Below, in pieces: positions 8,661-17,427 of a DNA stretch of 18,427 nt. The notes beneath the pieces were generated by a model. It was not told the DNA's origin, did not search any database, and saw only the letters and a program-made list of their open reading frames with translations. How positions within the stretch are numbered: the first letter of the stretch is position 1; each line of letters starts with the position of its first letter. A program made the position numbers and the translations under genes. The DNA is from Chromera velia (taxonomy: Eukaryota; Sar; Chromeraceae): the NCBI GenBank assembly GCA_018398765.1, contig JAHBMJ010001599.1:10001-28427 (forward strand), read 5' to 3'.

Positions 8661-9176
8661 TCTGTCTCGCCAAGGAAAAATGTTTACCTCGCTGTTGTGT
8701 GGGTGGGGAGAGAGGAAAAGAAAGAGAGACGGCAAGCTGCGGGAGGATACACTCACTGCTTGTGCTGTGGAACTGCTGAGGAGAGTCCTTTCTGTCAGCA
8801 CAAGGGTCTGTCTCGCCAAGGAAAAAGGTTTGCCTCGCTGTTGTATGGGTGGGGAGAGAGGAAAAGAAAGAGAGTCGGCAAGCTGCGGGAGGATACACTC
8901 ACTGCTCGTGCTGTGGAACTGCTGAGGAGAGTCCTTTCTGTCAGCACAAGGGTCTGTCTCGCCAAGGAAAAATGCTTACCTCGCTGTTGTATGGGTGGGG
9001 AGAGAGAAAAAGAAAGAGAGTCGGCAAGCTGCAGGAGGATACACTCACTGCTCATGCTGTGGAACTGCTGAGGAGAGTCCTTTCTGTCAGCACAAGGGTC
9101 TGTCTTGCCAAGAAAAATGTTTACCTTGCTGTTGTGCAGATGGAGGATCCGGAGAAAAGAAAGGAGAGAGACGGGC
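8661..9176. repeat. 146-bp tandem repeat, three full copies and a partial
   Basis: TCTGTCTCGCCAAGG begins units at 8661, 8807 and 8953, with a diverged partial copy from 9099. The spacing is exactly 146 each time, and the copies differ by only a few substitutions. Because 146 is not a multiple of three, the frame changes in every unit. This argues against a coding role, although several frames stay open through the array. Confidence 0.95.
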
Positions 9177-10400
9177 ACTCCACAAACACGACACACTGTG
9201 CAAACAACATGTGCAGTGTCAATACTTCGAGCGAGCTTCATTTTTATGTCAAAGTCAGGTTAACAACCTGACAGGAGAAGCTTGCTTTATTCTGGGAAAA
9301 GCAACAAGAAGGATACACTCTCAAAAATCCGCAGAGACGACGGAGGGAAAAATCACGGCTGCACTGAGGCCAGTGTACCGCATGGGAAAGAGGTGGAGCT
9401 CTAAGAAGCTCTGCAATGTGCAACGGAAACACTCGAATCTCCAAGCAGTTCAGAGCCAACTTAAGGAGTGCAGAGTTACTGAGGCAGTCCGTGCTCGTCG
9501 GTTCCGCGAAAAGCATGCATGACGCATGCCAATTTCGGGAAAAAAGACCCGTGCAAGCGAATTTCGGGAAATTCAGCCGCGCAGCGCCGGTGGCCGCGGG
9601 ATCGCACGGGCCGGGGGCCCGCGGCCCCTGAGCTGCATGGCGCAGATTGCCTGACCTTCATGCATACAGCTTGCATGTGGTCTGTTTGGCTCAAACGTCA
9701 GCTTCGCTATGAAAACAGACCACTGGGTCGAAACAAAGTGGCTTGGCAAAGACCTCCCCAGAAGCCCATCTCAGCCCATCTACTTGTTGCAAAGGGCGCA
9801 AATGGCCCCCGCTGGCTTTAAGGTTCGCAACGCCGTAAGCCGGATCAAAATTGAATTGTCCTTCGGCTACCTTGAGATTTCAGATCGATGGCCAGTCGGA
9901 AAGGCCGTCTACGCGAGCGGCCTCGTGTTCCATATCGCTTCTGTCTGCTTTCAGAAGCTTTCGTTCACTTTCCTTTCTGTCTGTAGAGTCAGATTCTTCT
10001 CTTGGGAAAATCAGGAACGACATTCGTACATGCAACATGCTATGCAACGTGAGGCGACCTTGCCACGTTCCATCCGCTCCCATCCGCTTTGGAAAGCAGG
10101 CAAAAATAAAGTGGCGTTCTCGACATTGGTCTTAGTAAGCTTCTGACTCATTTCTGCTCTCCGCGGCCTTTCCCCCAAGTGTACTCCCTCTTTGGCTGGT
10201 TGGTTGTATAGTTGCTTTGTTCTGCATGGAAGCTTTATCTTGTATGTATTAAGGTTTCGATGGGTGAATGCACGAATGTTGATTCACGTGAAGATAACAC
10301 GTATTCAGATAGGTTCTTTGTCTGCCAAAGCATATGATATCCTGCTCAGCGACTCCGAATGATCAGACCCACAGTCTCAGTGTTGTTCAGGGCAGTGCCA
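9177..10400. other. No supportable gene; GC-rich patch at 9580-9640
   Basis: Open frames occur (for example 9709-10146 on plus, 145 codons) without recognisable domains. 9580-9640 is strongly GC-rich with GGGCC/GGCCC inverted repeats. 9510-9530 has paired GCATGC. Confidence 0.45.
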
Positions 10401-10406
10401 CGTGCA

Positions 10407-10409
<3 letters not shown>

Positions 10410-10451
<42 letters not shown>

Positions 10452-10456
10452 GTGTG

Positions 10457-10492
<36 letters not shown>

Positions 10493-10493
10493 C
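10410..10493. repeat. TC, TA and TG microsatellites in series
   Basis: A TC tract (10410-10445), a short TA tract (10458-10469) and a TG tract (10470-10492) lie end to end. Confidence 0.95.
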
Positions 10494-10828
10494 AAGTGGG
10501 TGTGTTCCTTACTCCGCGTCGCTTCATCGTCGCTTCCAATTAATTGGGTCACTCCATCCCGTCCAGGGACCTGTTTGACCTAGGGTTTGCAAGAGAGTTG
10601 CTCTTCTTTGATCAATGTTGATTCGAACTGGGGTAACAGTGGGGTTTTGACTCCCAAATTTGTTTTGCTGATATTTTGGTTGCTTTGTTATTTTCATTTG
10701 AAAGCTGAGGCGCCCGAGAGTGTCTCTGAATCTTTTGCTTCTTTTGTTGAAGAGCCTCTTTGCTTTGTTTGAACAATGAAGGAACTCGGAGACAATGAAT
10801 GCTCGGCGTATGGTGCACCTCTAAATGC

Positions 10829-10882
10829 AAAGTATGTTTCATTTGAAAAGAAAATTGACGTTTTCTTTGCAAAACATACTTT
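10829..10882. repeat. Inverted repeat, potential hairpin
   Basis: AAAGTATGTTT (10829-10839) is the exact reverse complement of AAACATACTTT (10872-10882). Inside, GAAAA and TTTTC pair around TTGACG. The remainder of 10500-11090 shows no gene. Confidence 0.7.
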
Positions 10883-11089
10883 CAATCGTGTGCTCTTGAT
10901 GCCAAACGTTCTCTGCAACTAGCACGCGAGGATATATGAGGAGAGACGCCCTTACTATGCAGTGACAGTCGCTGTGAGACGCGCTTGACTGTCGATATTG
11001 GATCGATTAGTATGTGCCCTGAGTTGACTGTCCTTTAGAGACGCTCTTTATAGCACCAGCGTGCATTGATATGCGTCGTCATAAAAGTT

Positions 11090-11275
11090 TTCCATGGGTG
11101 TTTTTGTATTATCATTATGGTTATTATGATAATCAATCATAATTATTATCATCATTATGATAATCAGTCATAATGATTATAGAACCTTTCGATTATGTCT
11201 ATAATCATTACATCATTATCATAATGGAGCCATAATGATTATTGAATTAACCCACAGATGATATATGAGTAGTAC
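11090..11275 (-). repeat. AATCATTA-rich dispersed element, copy 2, inverted
   Basis: Reverse complement orientation relative to 7431-7740. On the minus strand GTAC, TATATCATC, GGGTTAA and TATAATCATTATG occur in the same order as in copy 1. It also contains an internal duplication of about 30 bp (GATAATCAATCATAATTATT versus GATAATCAGTCATAATGATT). Confidence 0.65.
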
Positions 11276-11948
11276 AGACGAGCTCTAGGGCGAAGCCCCG
11301 GCGAGCTCTAGGGCTAGCTTGGGCTGCTTGGCTAGCTAGTAGGTTCTTCCCAGGGTTCTACGCTAGGTTACTAGCCTAGCTAGGTAATTATACTCACAAC
11401 TGTATGTAATAATACATATATATATTAAAGACCTAGTTAAAGACTTTACAAAAATTTATGCAAATTCTAAAGCGTAGTCTAAAGCGCATAGTGCTGAGGC
11501 TATCTAACTACATATATGTCTGCGAATTAAGGAAACAGAGTAAGATGAAGCAATTACAACTCATGCTAGAACTCTTGTTTGAAAGCCACGCGTACTTCAA
11601 GTCAACCTGTTAATTGTCAAGATCACGCACTCTCAGTACCGTATGCATGGACCAAAACTGACAATTTAACGCTGAAAGGCGGCGCTTAGTTGAACGCATC
11701 AGAAGTCTCCCTCGCCTAAAATCGGGGCACCGCTGCCTCTGGTACACTCATGTGTACCCCCACAAACCCAACAAACCAACAAAATGCATCAGACTCAGGC
11801 TGCCTACCGGAAAAATTCAATACACCTTGTCAAAATTTTCAGTCGATTTGGATCTGATCAACACAGCACATGCACACGCAAGACGCGAGAACCCTCTCCC
11901 TTCTTCCGCTTCAGTCTGTCCCTTCCTTCACTAACTTCTACTACGTTT
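11276..11948. other. No gene; CTAG-rich repeats
   Basis: GAGCTCTAGGGC is repeated at about 11279 and 11303. Inverted GGCTAGCTAGTA / TACTAGCCTAGCTA sequences follow to 11386. 11400-11948 is unique sequence that is the downstream flank of the aldo-keto reductase, with no clear AATAAA on the minus strand. Confidence 0.5.
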
Positions 11949-11949
11949 T

Positions 11950-11988
11950 CAGTCAGTCAGTCAATCAGTTAGTCGGTCAGTCAGTCTG
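11950..11988. repeat. GACT microsatellite over the aldo-keto reductase stop
   Basis: AGTC units with a few variants. The TGA stop (11983-11981, minus strand) and the codon before it are made by the repeat itself. Confidence 0.85.
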
Positions 11989-14900
11989 TAACCATGGGGT
12001 TCCTCATCTCCTTATGAACCTTGTCGATCTCCGCCATGGTCTCCTCAGAGAGCGTCACGTCGGTGAAGGCAGAGATGCACTCCTTCAACTGCTCCACGCT
12101 GGTTGACCCCATGATCGTCGAGTGGTTGAACTCACATGACCTGCACCAGGCCAGAGCGAGCTGGGTGGGCGTCAGTCCCGCCTTCTCCGCAATCTCCACA
12201 TACCTGCAGATTCAATTAATGCAGAACAAAGAATGGAGAAGAGAAGAGAATAGAAAAGAAAAAGAAATTTGAAGGAAGACGGAAGGAACACAGTCCGCTT
12301 CTGTCTTCTGATTTATCACGTAGAAATCCTCACTCGTTGCCTCCGTCTCTTCACTCACTCTGGCTCCTTCGTCTTCCGTTCTCCTTTCTTCGCACAGAGA
12401 GAGAGGGCCTTGAAATGACAGCACAAGATCAGATCAAAGGGGGCAGAGGAGAACAAGGCTTCCTTTCTGACACGCACAAAGGCAGAAGGACAATCAAATG
12501 AAAAAAGAAGGATGATGCGTGATCTTGAATCCATCCAGCGGGCCCGCTGAGCTCTCTGCCCAGAGGCGTGGTGGGATGATTTAGTTGGGCAGTTTCGTCA
12601 ACATACGGCAGCGTCTCCCTCTCTTCCTCCCCCCCTCACCTCACTCTTTCTTTCTCTCTTTCTCATCCTCTCTTCTTCATTTCTAACTCACGATACACCT
12701 TCCTTTCCTTTTTCTTTCTGCGCGTCTCCCTACAGCTTATCGATGCGTCAACTCTTCCTCTCACTTCCCTGCCTTCCTCCACTCCTCTCTACGTCTCTTT
12801 TCCTCACTCTCTGCCTTGAAAGACTGCAAGAAGCTCTCTTTGCCCCATCTTGCTCGTCCTTCCTTCCCACCACTAGTTCCCTTCCTTCTTCCCTCCCTCG
12901 CTAACTTTGTGGTGGCCTCCTTTGCCCCATCGCAATGGTACCGTGCCTGGAACTTCGGATCGAAGTTGTGCCTCCTCTTTGCGAACGCCTTCGGGTCCTT
13001 GTCCTTGTACTTCTCATTCGTGTATTTCCCCGACAACGTCCCCCCTGCCAGGGGGCCATAGGGAAACCCCGCGACGTTGTAGTACCTGTAGCAGACAGAC
13101 AGGGGGCATGTATGTGTTAGCACAAGTGAGAGAGAAGCGACACCATGGTAAGCAACGCCTGAGATGTGTAGCGAGCAAGCCGCGATGGGACCTGAACACT
13201 GTACCGGGTCCCCATGATTCGAAGACGGCGGCATTCTTTTGGAAAGACGGTTAGGGTGAGGGTGTGGAAGCAGAGAAAGGGGAAGAGAAAGTGAAAGGAA
13301 GATCAGAGACAGAAAGGGCGTGGGGAAGGTTGGACGAGGGAGAAAGGGGAGAGTTTCAAAACAAAGGTGCAGAGTAAGGAACACATGTTCGCGGACACTT
13401 TGCACGGACAGAAATAGTACGAGCATCTGATTGACAAAAAAAGGAGAAAGAGAGACAGAGAAAAAATAGAGACAAGAGATCAGGAGGGGGAGCTCACAAT
13501 AAAATGAAGTTTCTTTCCACCGCCTCACTGCCAACTCACCTGCAGGTCTCTGCCAGCTCTTCCTCAAAGCAGCGGAACATCAGAGAAAAGTCATTCTGGA
13601 TCGATGCAGGGCGAGGGACGCCGAGTTTGTCGCACGCGTTGCAGAACAGAGAGACCCCTAGAGATGACTCATTGGAGAGACCCCAGGCCTTGATCAGACC
13701 TTTGTCGAACAAAGCCTTGATGCCCATAACTTGGGACTCAATGTGCTCTTGTGTCGGGGCATCTTCAGGACGTTCATCTGCGGTCCTGTATCTTCTCTTT
13801 CCGAATGCGGGACAGTACCGTGCTGGCCAATGGATCTGGTAGAGATCTATGTACTCGCACTTGAGTCTTCTCAGAGAGGCCAGACACGCATCCATCATCT
13901 GTTCTGGGGTGGTCTCGATCGGTCTCTCCTCCCCATCTTTCTTAGGGGGGTCGCTGCGGAGCTGGTCTAACTTCGCGAACGGGCCTCCTCTGGCTGCAAA
14001 CATCTTTGCGTTGCCAGCAACTTTGGTGGCAATGTAAAGACGGGACCTGTCTAGCTTGCCCTCTTTGACCCTCGTTTCAATCCACTTCCCCACGAGCTCC
14101 TCTGTCCTGGTGATCCACTCAGCCCTGACAGGCACGGGGTACATCTCGGCAGTGTCGATGATGTTGACACCCAATTTGACGCCCTCGTCCAGCTGGGCGA
14201 AGGTCTCTTCCTCTGTGTTGAAAGAGCCTGCAGGGGAACAGGGGGAACAAGAGAGGAATTTATGCACAAGAAGGCGACAGACTACAGCAGACAGAAGACA
14301 TACGGGGGCGACAACGGACACGCATGCACATACACACACCCACACAGACGCATGTGCGGAGTCACCTAAAGAGAGAGAGAGAGCGAGACGGACAGGTCAG
14401 AAAAGCAGACAACGAGCAGGCAGGTAGGCACGCAGTCAGACAGGTAGACTCCCTGTGTGCTCTCCCTTCCCTTCCTTCTGCTTTCTATTTTTGACCCATT
14501 GGACAGAGGTACGAAGGAGCTTATCTTCCACTGAGACCTCGGTGCGTGAGTGTGTGATAAGGGCTTTTTCAGTCAGACAGGAATGCATCAAGAGCAAAGG
14601 CAGGGTCAGGAACAGAAATACGGAGACATGCGACCGGATGCGTAGATAAGTAAAGGACGTGGCACGAACTGGCGGAGACAGGAGGCGGAGGCACAGGAGA
14701 GACGGAGATATAAAGAGCGGCAGGCACAGAGCCATTGAAGAAGAGAGGGAAATGCATTGACAAGGCTCGTCCACAGAGGAGAGCACAGGTCGGAAAAGGC
14801 GAGCAGGCTCCGACCCCATGTCATGGTTCCCAAGCAGACGTCAGACACCTGCACGGACGGAGGAGACGGAGAGAAATTCTATCTGGCTAAGTTCAGATGC

Positions 14901-15069
14901 AGCCAGCGAGGCAGGTGGATACTCGACAGGTGACAGCGAAGGGCTGAATCCGAAAGAGCCAAACCACTGAAGAGAGAGCACTGACCTTCCATCCCGTGTT
15001 CCCAAAGTCGTTGTACTTCATTTTGGGGTTGTGAATTGGCCACTTCCCGTCTCCGTTGGCAGAGGACAT
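11981..15069 (-). CDS. Aldo-keto reductase, Tas-like, five coding exons
   Basis: Predicted cytosolic NADPH-dependent carbonyl/aldehyde reductase; the substrate cannot be read from sequence. Exons in transcript order: 15069-14986, 14848-14815, 14227-13540, 13085-12906, 12203-11981. All four introns (137, 587, 454, 702 nt) are GT-AG, and joining them gives 1209 nt, 402 residues plus TGA. The spliced protein follows the E. coli Tas family end to end: LGTMTWG near residues 34-40, NIIDTAEMYPVP at 61-72, IATKV at 105-109, YQIHWP at 169-174, and the C-terminal cofactor motif GST at 361-363. The tetrad is Asp64, Tyr69, Lys108, His172. It is longer than Tas (about 346) because of loop insertions near 110-146 and 175-200. 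The ATG is chosen because the spliced upstream reading meets a stop before any earlier in-frame ATG. The stop codon lies inside a GACT repeat. It is divergent from the quinone oxidoreductase at 15741. Family assignment is firm; substrate is unknown. Confidence 0.93.
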
Positions 15070-15089
15070 CGCGACGATGGATTTGAATG

Positions 15090-15299
15090 CTGCGGCAAGA
15101 GAGAAAACGAGATGGATCGAAACAAATGCTTTCTTTGCGAACCCAAGAGATGTGCTCTGAGGAAGTGGGGGCATGAGACAGTTGCAGTCGTATCTGCAAT
15201 GCTGGAGTAAACCACTCGAAGAGGTTCAGTCTGAGCTGAGGAGAAGGTGGTTGAGGTGAATCTCAGAGGAACGACAGCTGGAACTTCAAACAAACTCAC
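15090..15299 (-). other. Probable 5' UTR intron of the aldo-keto reductase
   Basis: Read on the minus strand, a strong donor (GGC|GTGAGT) sits at 15299. A pyrimidine-rich acceptor ending TTGCCGCAG stops at 15090, and 20 nt separate it from the start codon at 15069. The resulting intron is 210 nt. The upstream exon would end at 15300 and has a TAA in the aldo-keto reductase frame, so it is untranslated for the main protein. It does contain ATGs near 15350 in another frame, a possible upstream ORF. No transcript data are available, so this is a splice-site reading only. Confidence 0.5.
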
Positions 15300-15300
15300 G

Positions 15301-15740
15301 CCAAGGCGGCGAAACACTTTAGGCCCTCTCTTCTTCTAACGCACTCACGCATTGACATTCTAGTTTCAATTCAGGTGCCAAGACGCTGAAGGAGACCGTC
15401 GTGGGATCTTCAGCCTGAATTGCTGCAAGACGCTCTCGAATTAACTCTTCCTAGACGAGACGGCGCGTGCGTCAGAGGAGACGGGGGCGTGGAGACGGAG
15501 ACGGAATTCAATCAACTCGCCCTCCATGCAGGCGTAGACGGACGCGAAACCGCGCAGGAAGACGAAAGGAGAGAGTCTGAGTCAGAGTTGTCTGCAGGAC
15601 ACCTTTTGAACCAAGAGTGTCTATTGTGCAATTGCTGTCAAGAAGATACATAAGCAGCTACAGAGTCAGACGCTTGCAAGGGAATCTACTCCTGCACACC
15701 TCGGGACGGTGTTCGGAACTCCCCAAAACAGTAGCGCACC
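15301..15740. promoter_or_regulatory. Shared upstream region of a divergent gene pair
   Basis: About 440 bp separate the putative first exon of the minus-strand aldo-keto reductase from the plus-strand quinone oxidoreductase start. Any promoter for either gene must lie here or in the neighbouring 5' UTR. I see no convincing TATA box. The region is moderately GC-rich with purine-rich stretches such as GGAGACGGAGACGG near 15490-15510. Divergent arrangement of two redox genes suggests a bidirectional promoter, but specific factor sites cannot be named. Confidence 0.4.
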
Positions 15741-16793
15741 ATGACTACCACTTTCACTCGTTCCTCCATCCGTGTGACCAAACACGGGGGTGCCGATGTC
15801 CTCTCGCTCTTCAAGGGCGAGACAGTCATGGTGGCCCCTCCCCTTCTTCCCTCTCAGGTTCTTGTCCAGCACGAGAAGGCAGGTGTGAACATGATAGACA
15901 CCTACTACAGGAAGGGCCTGTACCCTCTGAGGGGATCCGGCTTCCCCTTCATTCCAGGCACAGAGGGGGCGGGGGTGGTGGTGGCTGCTGGTGAGAGCGA
16001 AGAGGCCCAGCGTCTGCTGAACAAGTCCGTCGTATTTTTCTCCTGTCTCCCAGACGAGGGAGGGTACACCACGGCCGCAGTGCACAACGCCAACGAAGTC
16101 ACGGAGGTCCCCAAGGACGTCCCGAGTGAGCTTGCCACCGTCGTGTGCGGGATCCAGGGCCTCACTGCTCACTATCTGGTTGAGACAGCGATGCCTCCCG
16201 TCTCGCCCCAAACAAAGGCCGTGCTGCTCAACGCTGCAGCCGGGGGTACCGGACTTTTGTTGGCCCAAATGTGCAAAATTCGAGGGGCAGAGAAGGTGAT
16301 TGGTATCTGCTCAGGTACCGAGAAGGCCAAATTGGCAGTGGAGGTTGGGGGTGTGGATGTGGTGATTGACCGTTCAGAGGTCAAGGAGGGGTGGGTGGAG
16401 GCAGTCAAGCAGGCAGCACCGGGGGGTGTTGACGTATTCTACGATTCTGCAGGAGCAAGTACCTTCGCTACCCCCGGTGCGCTCTCCGTTCTCCGACCTC
16501 GAGGCAGCCTGATCACATTCGGTAACAGCTCTGGGCCCGCCCCGGCCATTGAGCCTTTGAAGTTGACAGCGCAGGGTTCCATCTCCCTCCAACGACCGAA
16601 GCTGAACGATTTCGTTGCAGACCCCGTGGAACGGAAGAGACGTATCGATGAGATGATTGGTCTAGCCAAAGATGGCAAGATCAAAACACTCATATCTATC
16701 ATGCCACTCTCGAAGGCAGCAGAGGCGCAGGTGTTGTTGGAGAGTGGGCAGACGAAGGGAAAATTGCTTTTGGATTGCACCGTGGTGGAGTAG
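15741..16793 (+). CDS. NADPH quinone oxidoreductase, zeta-crystallin-type MDR family
   Basis: Complete 350-residue single-exon protein, predicted to reduce quinones with NADPH in the cytosol. It has an N-terminal GroES-like domain (about 8-125) with the family motif AGVNMIDTYYRKGLYP (47-62) and PGTEGAGVV (72-80). A Rossmann cofactor domain follows (about 130-290), with the NAAAGGTG nucleotide-binding motif at 164-171 and GSLITFGNSSGP at 255-266. The C-terminal signature LLESGQTKGKLLL (332-344) is typical of this family. Catalytic zinc ligands and the structural four-cysteine cluster of classical alcohol dehydrogenases are absent, which fits quinone oxidoreductases. Length matches the family (about 325-350). 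The start has A at -3 (ACCATGA) and an upstream in-frame stop. No signal or transit peptide is evident. It has no introns while its divergent neighbour has several. Exact substrate is inferred only from family. Confidence 0.94.
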   Translation: MTTTFTRSSIRVTKHGGADVLSLFKGETVMVAPPLLPSQVLVQHEKAGVNMIDTYYRKGLYPLRGSGFPFIPGTEGAGVVVAAGESEEAQRLLNKSVVFFSCLPDEGGYTTAAVHNANEVTEVPKDVPSELATVVCGIQGLTAHYLVETAMPPVSPQTKAVLLNAAAGGTGLLLAQMCKIRGAEKVIGICSGTEKAKLAVEVGGVDVVIDRSEVKEGWVEAVKQAAPGGVDVFYDSAGASTFATPGALSVLRPRGSLITFGNSSGPAPAIEPLKLTAQGSISLQRPKLNDFVADPVERKRRIDEMIGLAKDGKIKTLISIMPLSKAAEAQVLLESGQTKGKLLLDCTVVE

Positions 16794-17240
16794 AGGTGCA
16801 TGGGGTGGAGAGATATCTTTCCTTTTGCGTTGAGGGTTTTTATTGAGTTTCAGAAGAACGTGAAGAACGGCCACTGAAAGTTTGTTGCCCGCGCTTTGTC
16901 AGAATGACGATGAGAGAAGCAGAAAAGACACGTGGTCGCGCAAACGAAGGAACACGTGATGCATTGTGAGTTGCTTGCACGAGAAAGAAGAGCGTGGTGT
17001 TTGCATATTTACCTTCCACGCAAATTGACTCTGTGCATGCAATCTGAGATCGAGTTGAGGATCGCGAAAGACAAGGGGCGGATGGAAAGGAGCGAAAGCG
17101 CAAGAAAGGTGGGCAAGGTTAAATAATTTAATTCAGAGGATCGAAAGGTGTCAGTCAAGCTTGTTCGCTCTGACACTTTTGACCATGCATGCATGTCTGA
17201 TCGGATTTCGACCACCCGAGGCTCCCTTATGTCTGTGTGT
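16794..17240. other. Downstream flank of the quinone oxidoreductase with a hairpin
   Basis: No gene. 17143-17180 forms a hairpin: GAAAGGTGTCAG pairs with CTGACACTTTTG with one mismatch, about 350 bp after the stop codon. No clear AATAAA is seen. Confidence 0.45.
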
Positions 17241-17252
17241 CTGCATGTCCGA

Positions 17253-17297
17253 CAGGAAGGAAGGAAGGAAGGAAGGAAAGAAAAATAAAGAAAGTCC

Positions 17298-17329
<32 letters not shown>

Positions 17330-17390
17330 TTGTTTCTTTTTGTCTGTTGTGTTCATGAAGAAAAGGAGGGAGAAGAAGAAGAAACATATA

Positions 17391-17426
<36 letters not shown>

Positions 17427-17427
17427 G
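17253..17427. repeat. GGAA and two CTGT microsatellites
   Basis: GGAA units at 17253-17279, CTGT units at 17297-17329 and again at 17391-17427, separated by purine-rich DNA. Confidence 0.95.

Noticed and set aside
7936-9071. Long open frames (up to 373 codons) on both strands over the GGAA tract
   Set aside because: They are translations of a purine microsatellite in every frame, with only Lys/Glu/Gly/Arg or Phe/Leu/Pro/Ser, and no unique sequence.
8795-9522. Frames with repeated CCGTAEESPFCQHKG-like peptides
   Set aside because: The 146-bp period changes frame in each unit, so no single protein is repeated; the open frames on both strands are coincidental.
12761-13567. A 268-codon minus-strand frame as a separate gene
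   Set aside because: Only 12906-13085 is coding (aldo-keto reductase exon 4); the rest is read-through into flanking introns.
15666-16268. 200-codon minus-strand frame opposite the quinone oxidoreductase
   Set aside because: An antisense shadow of a well-supported gene, without family resemblance.
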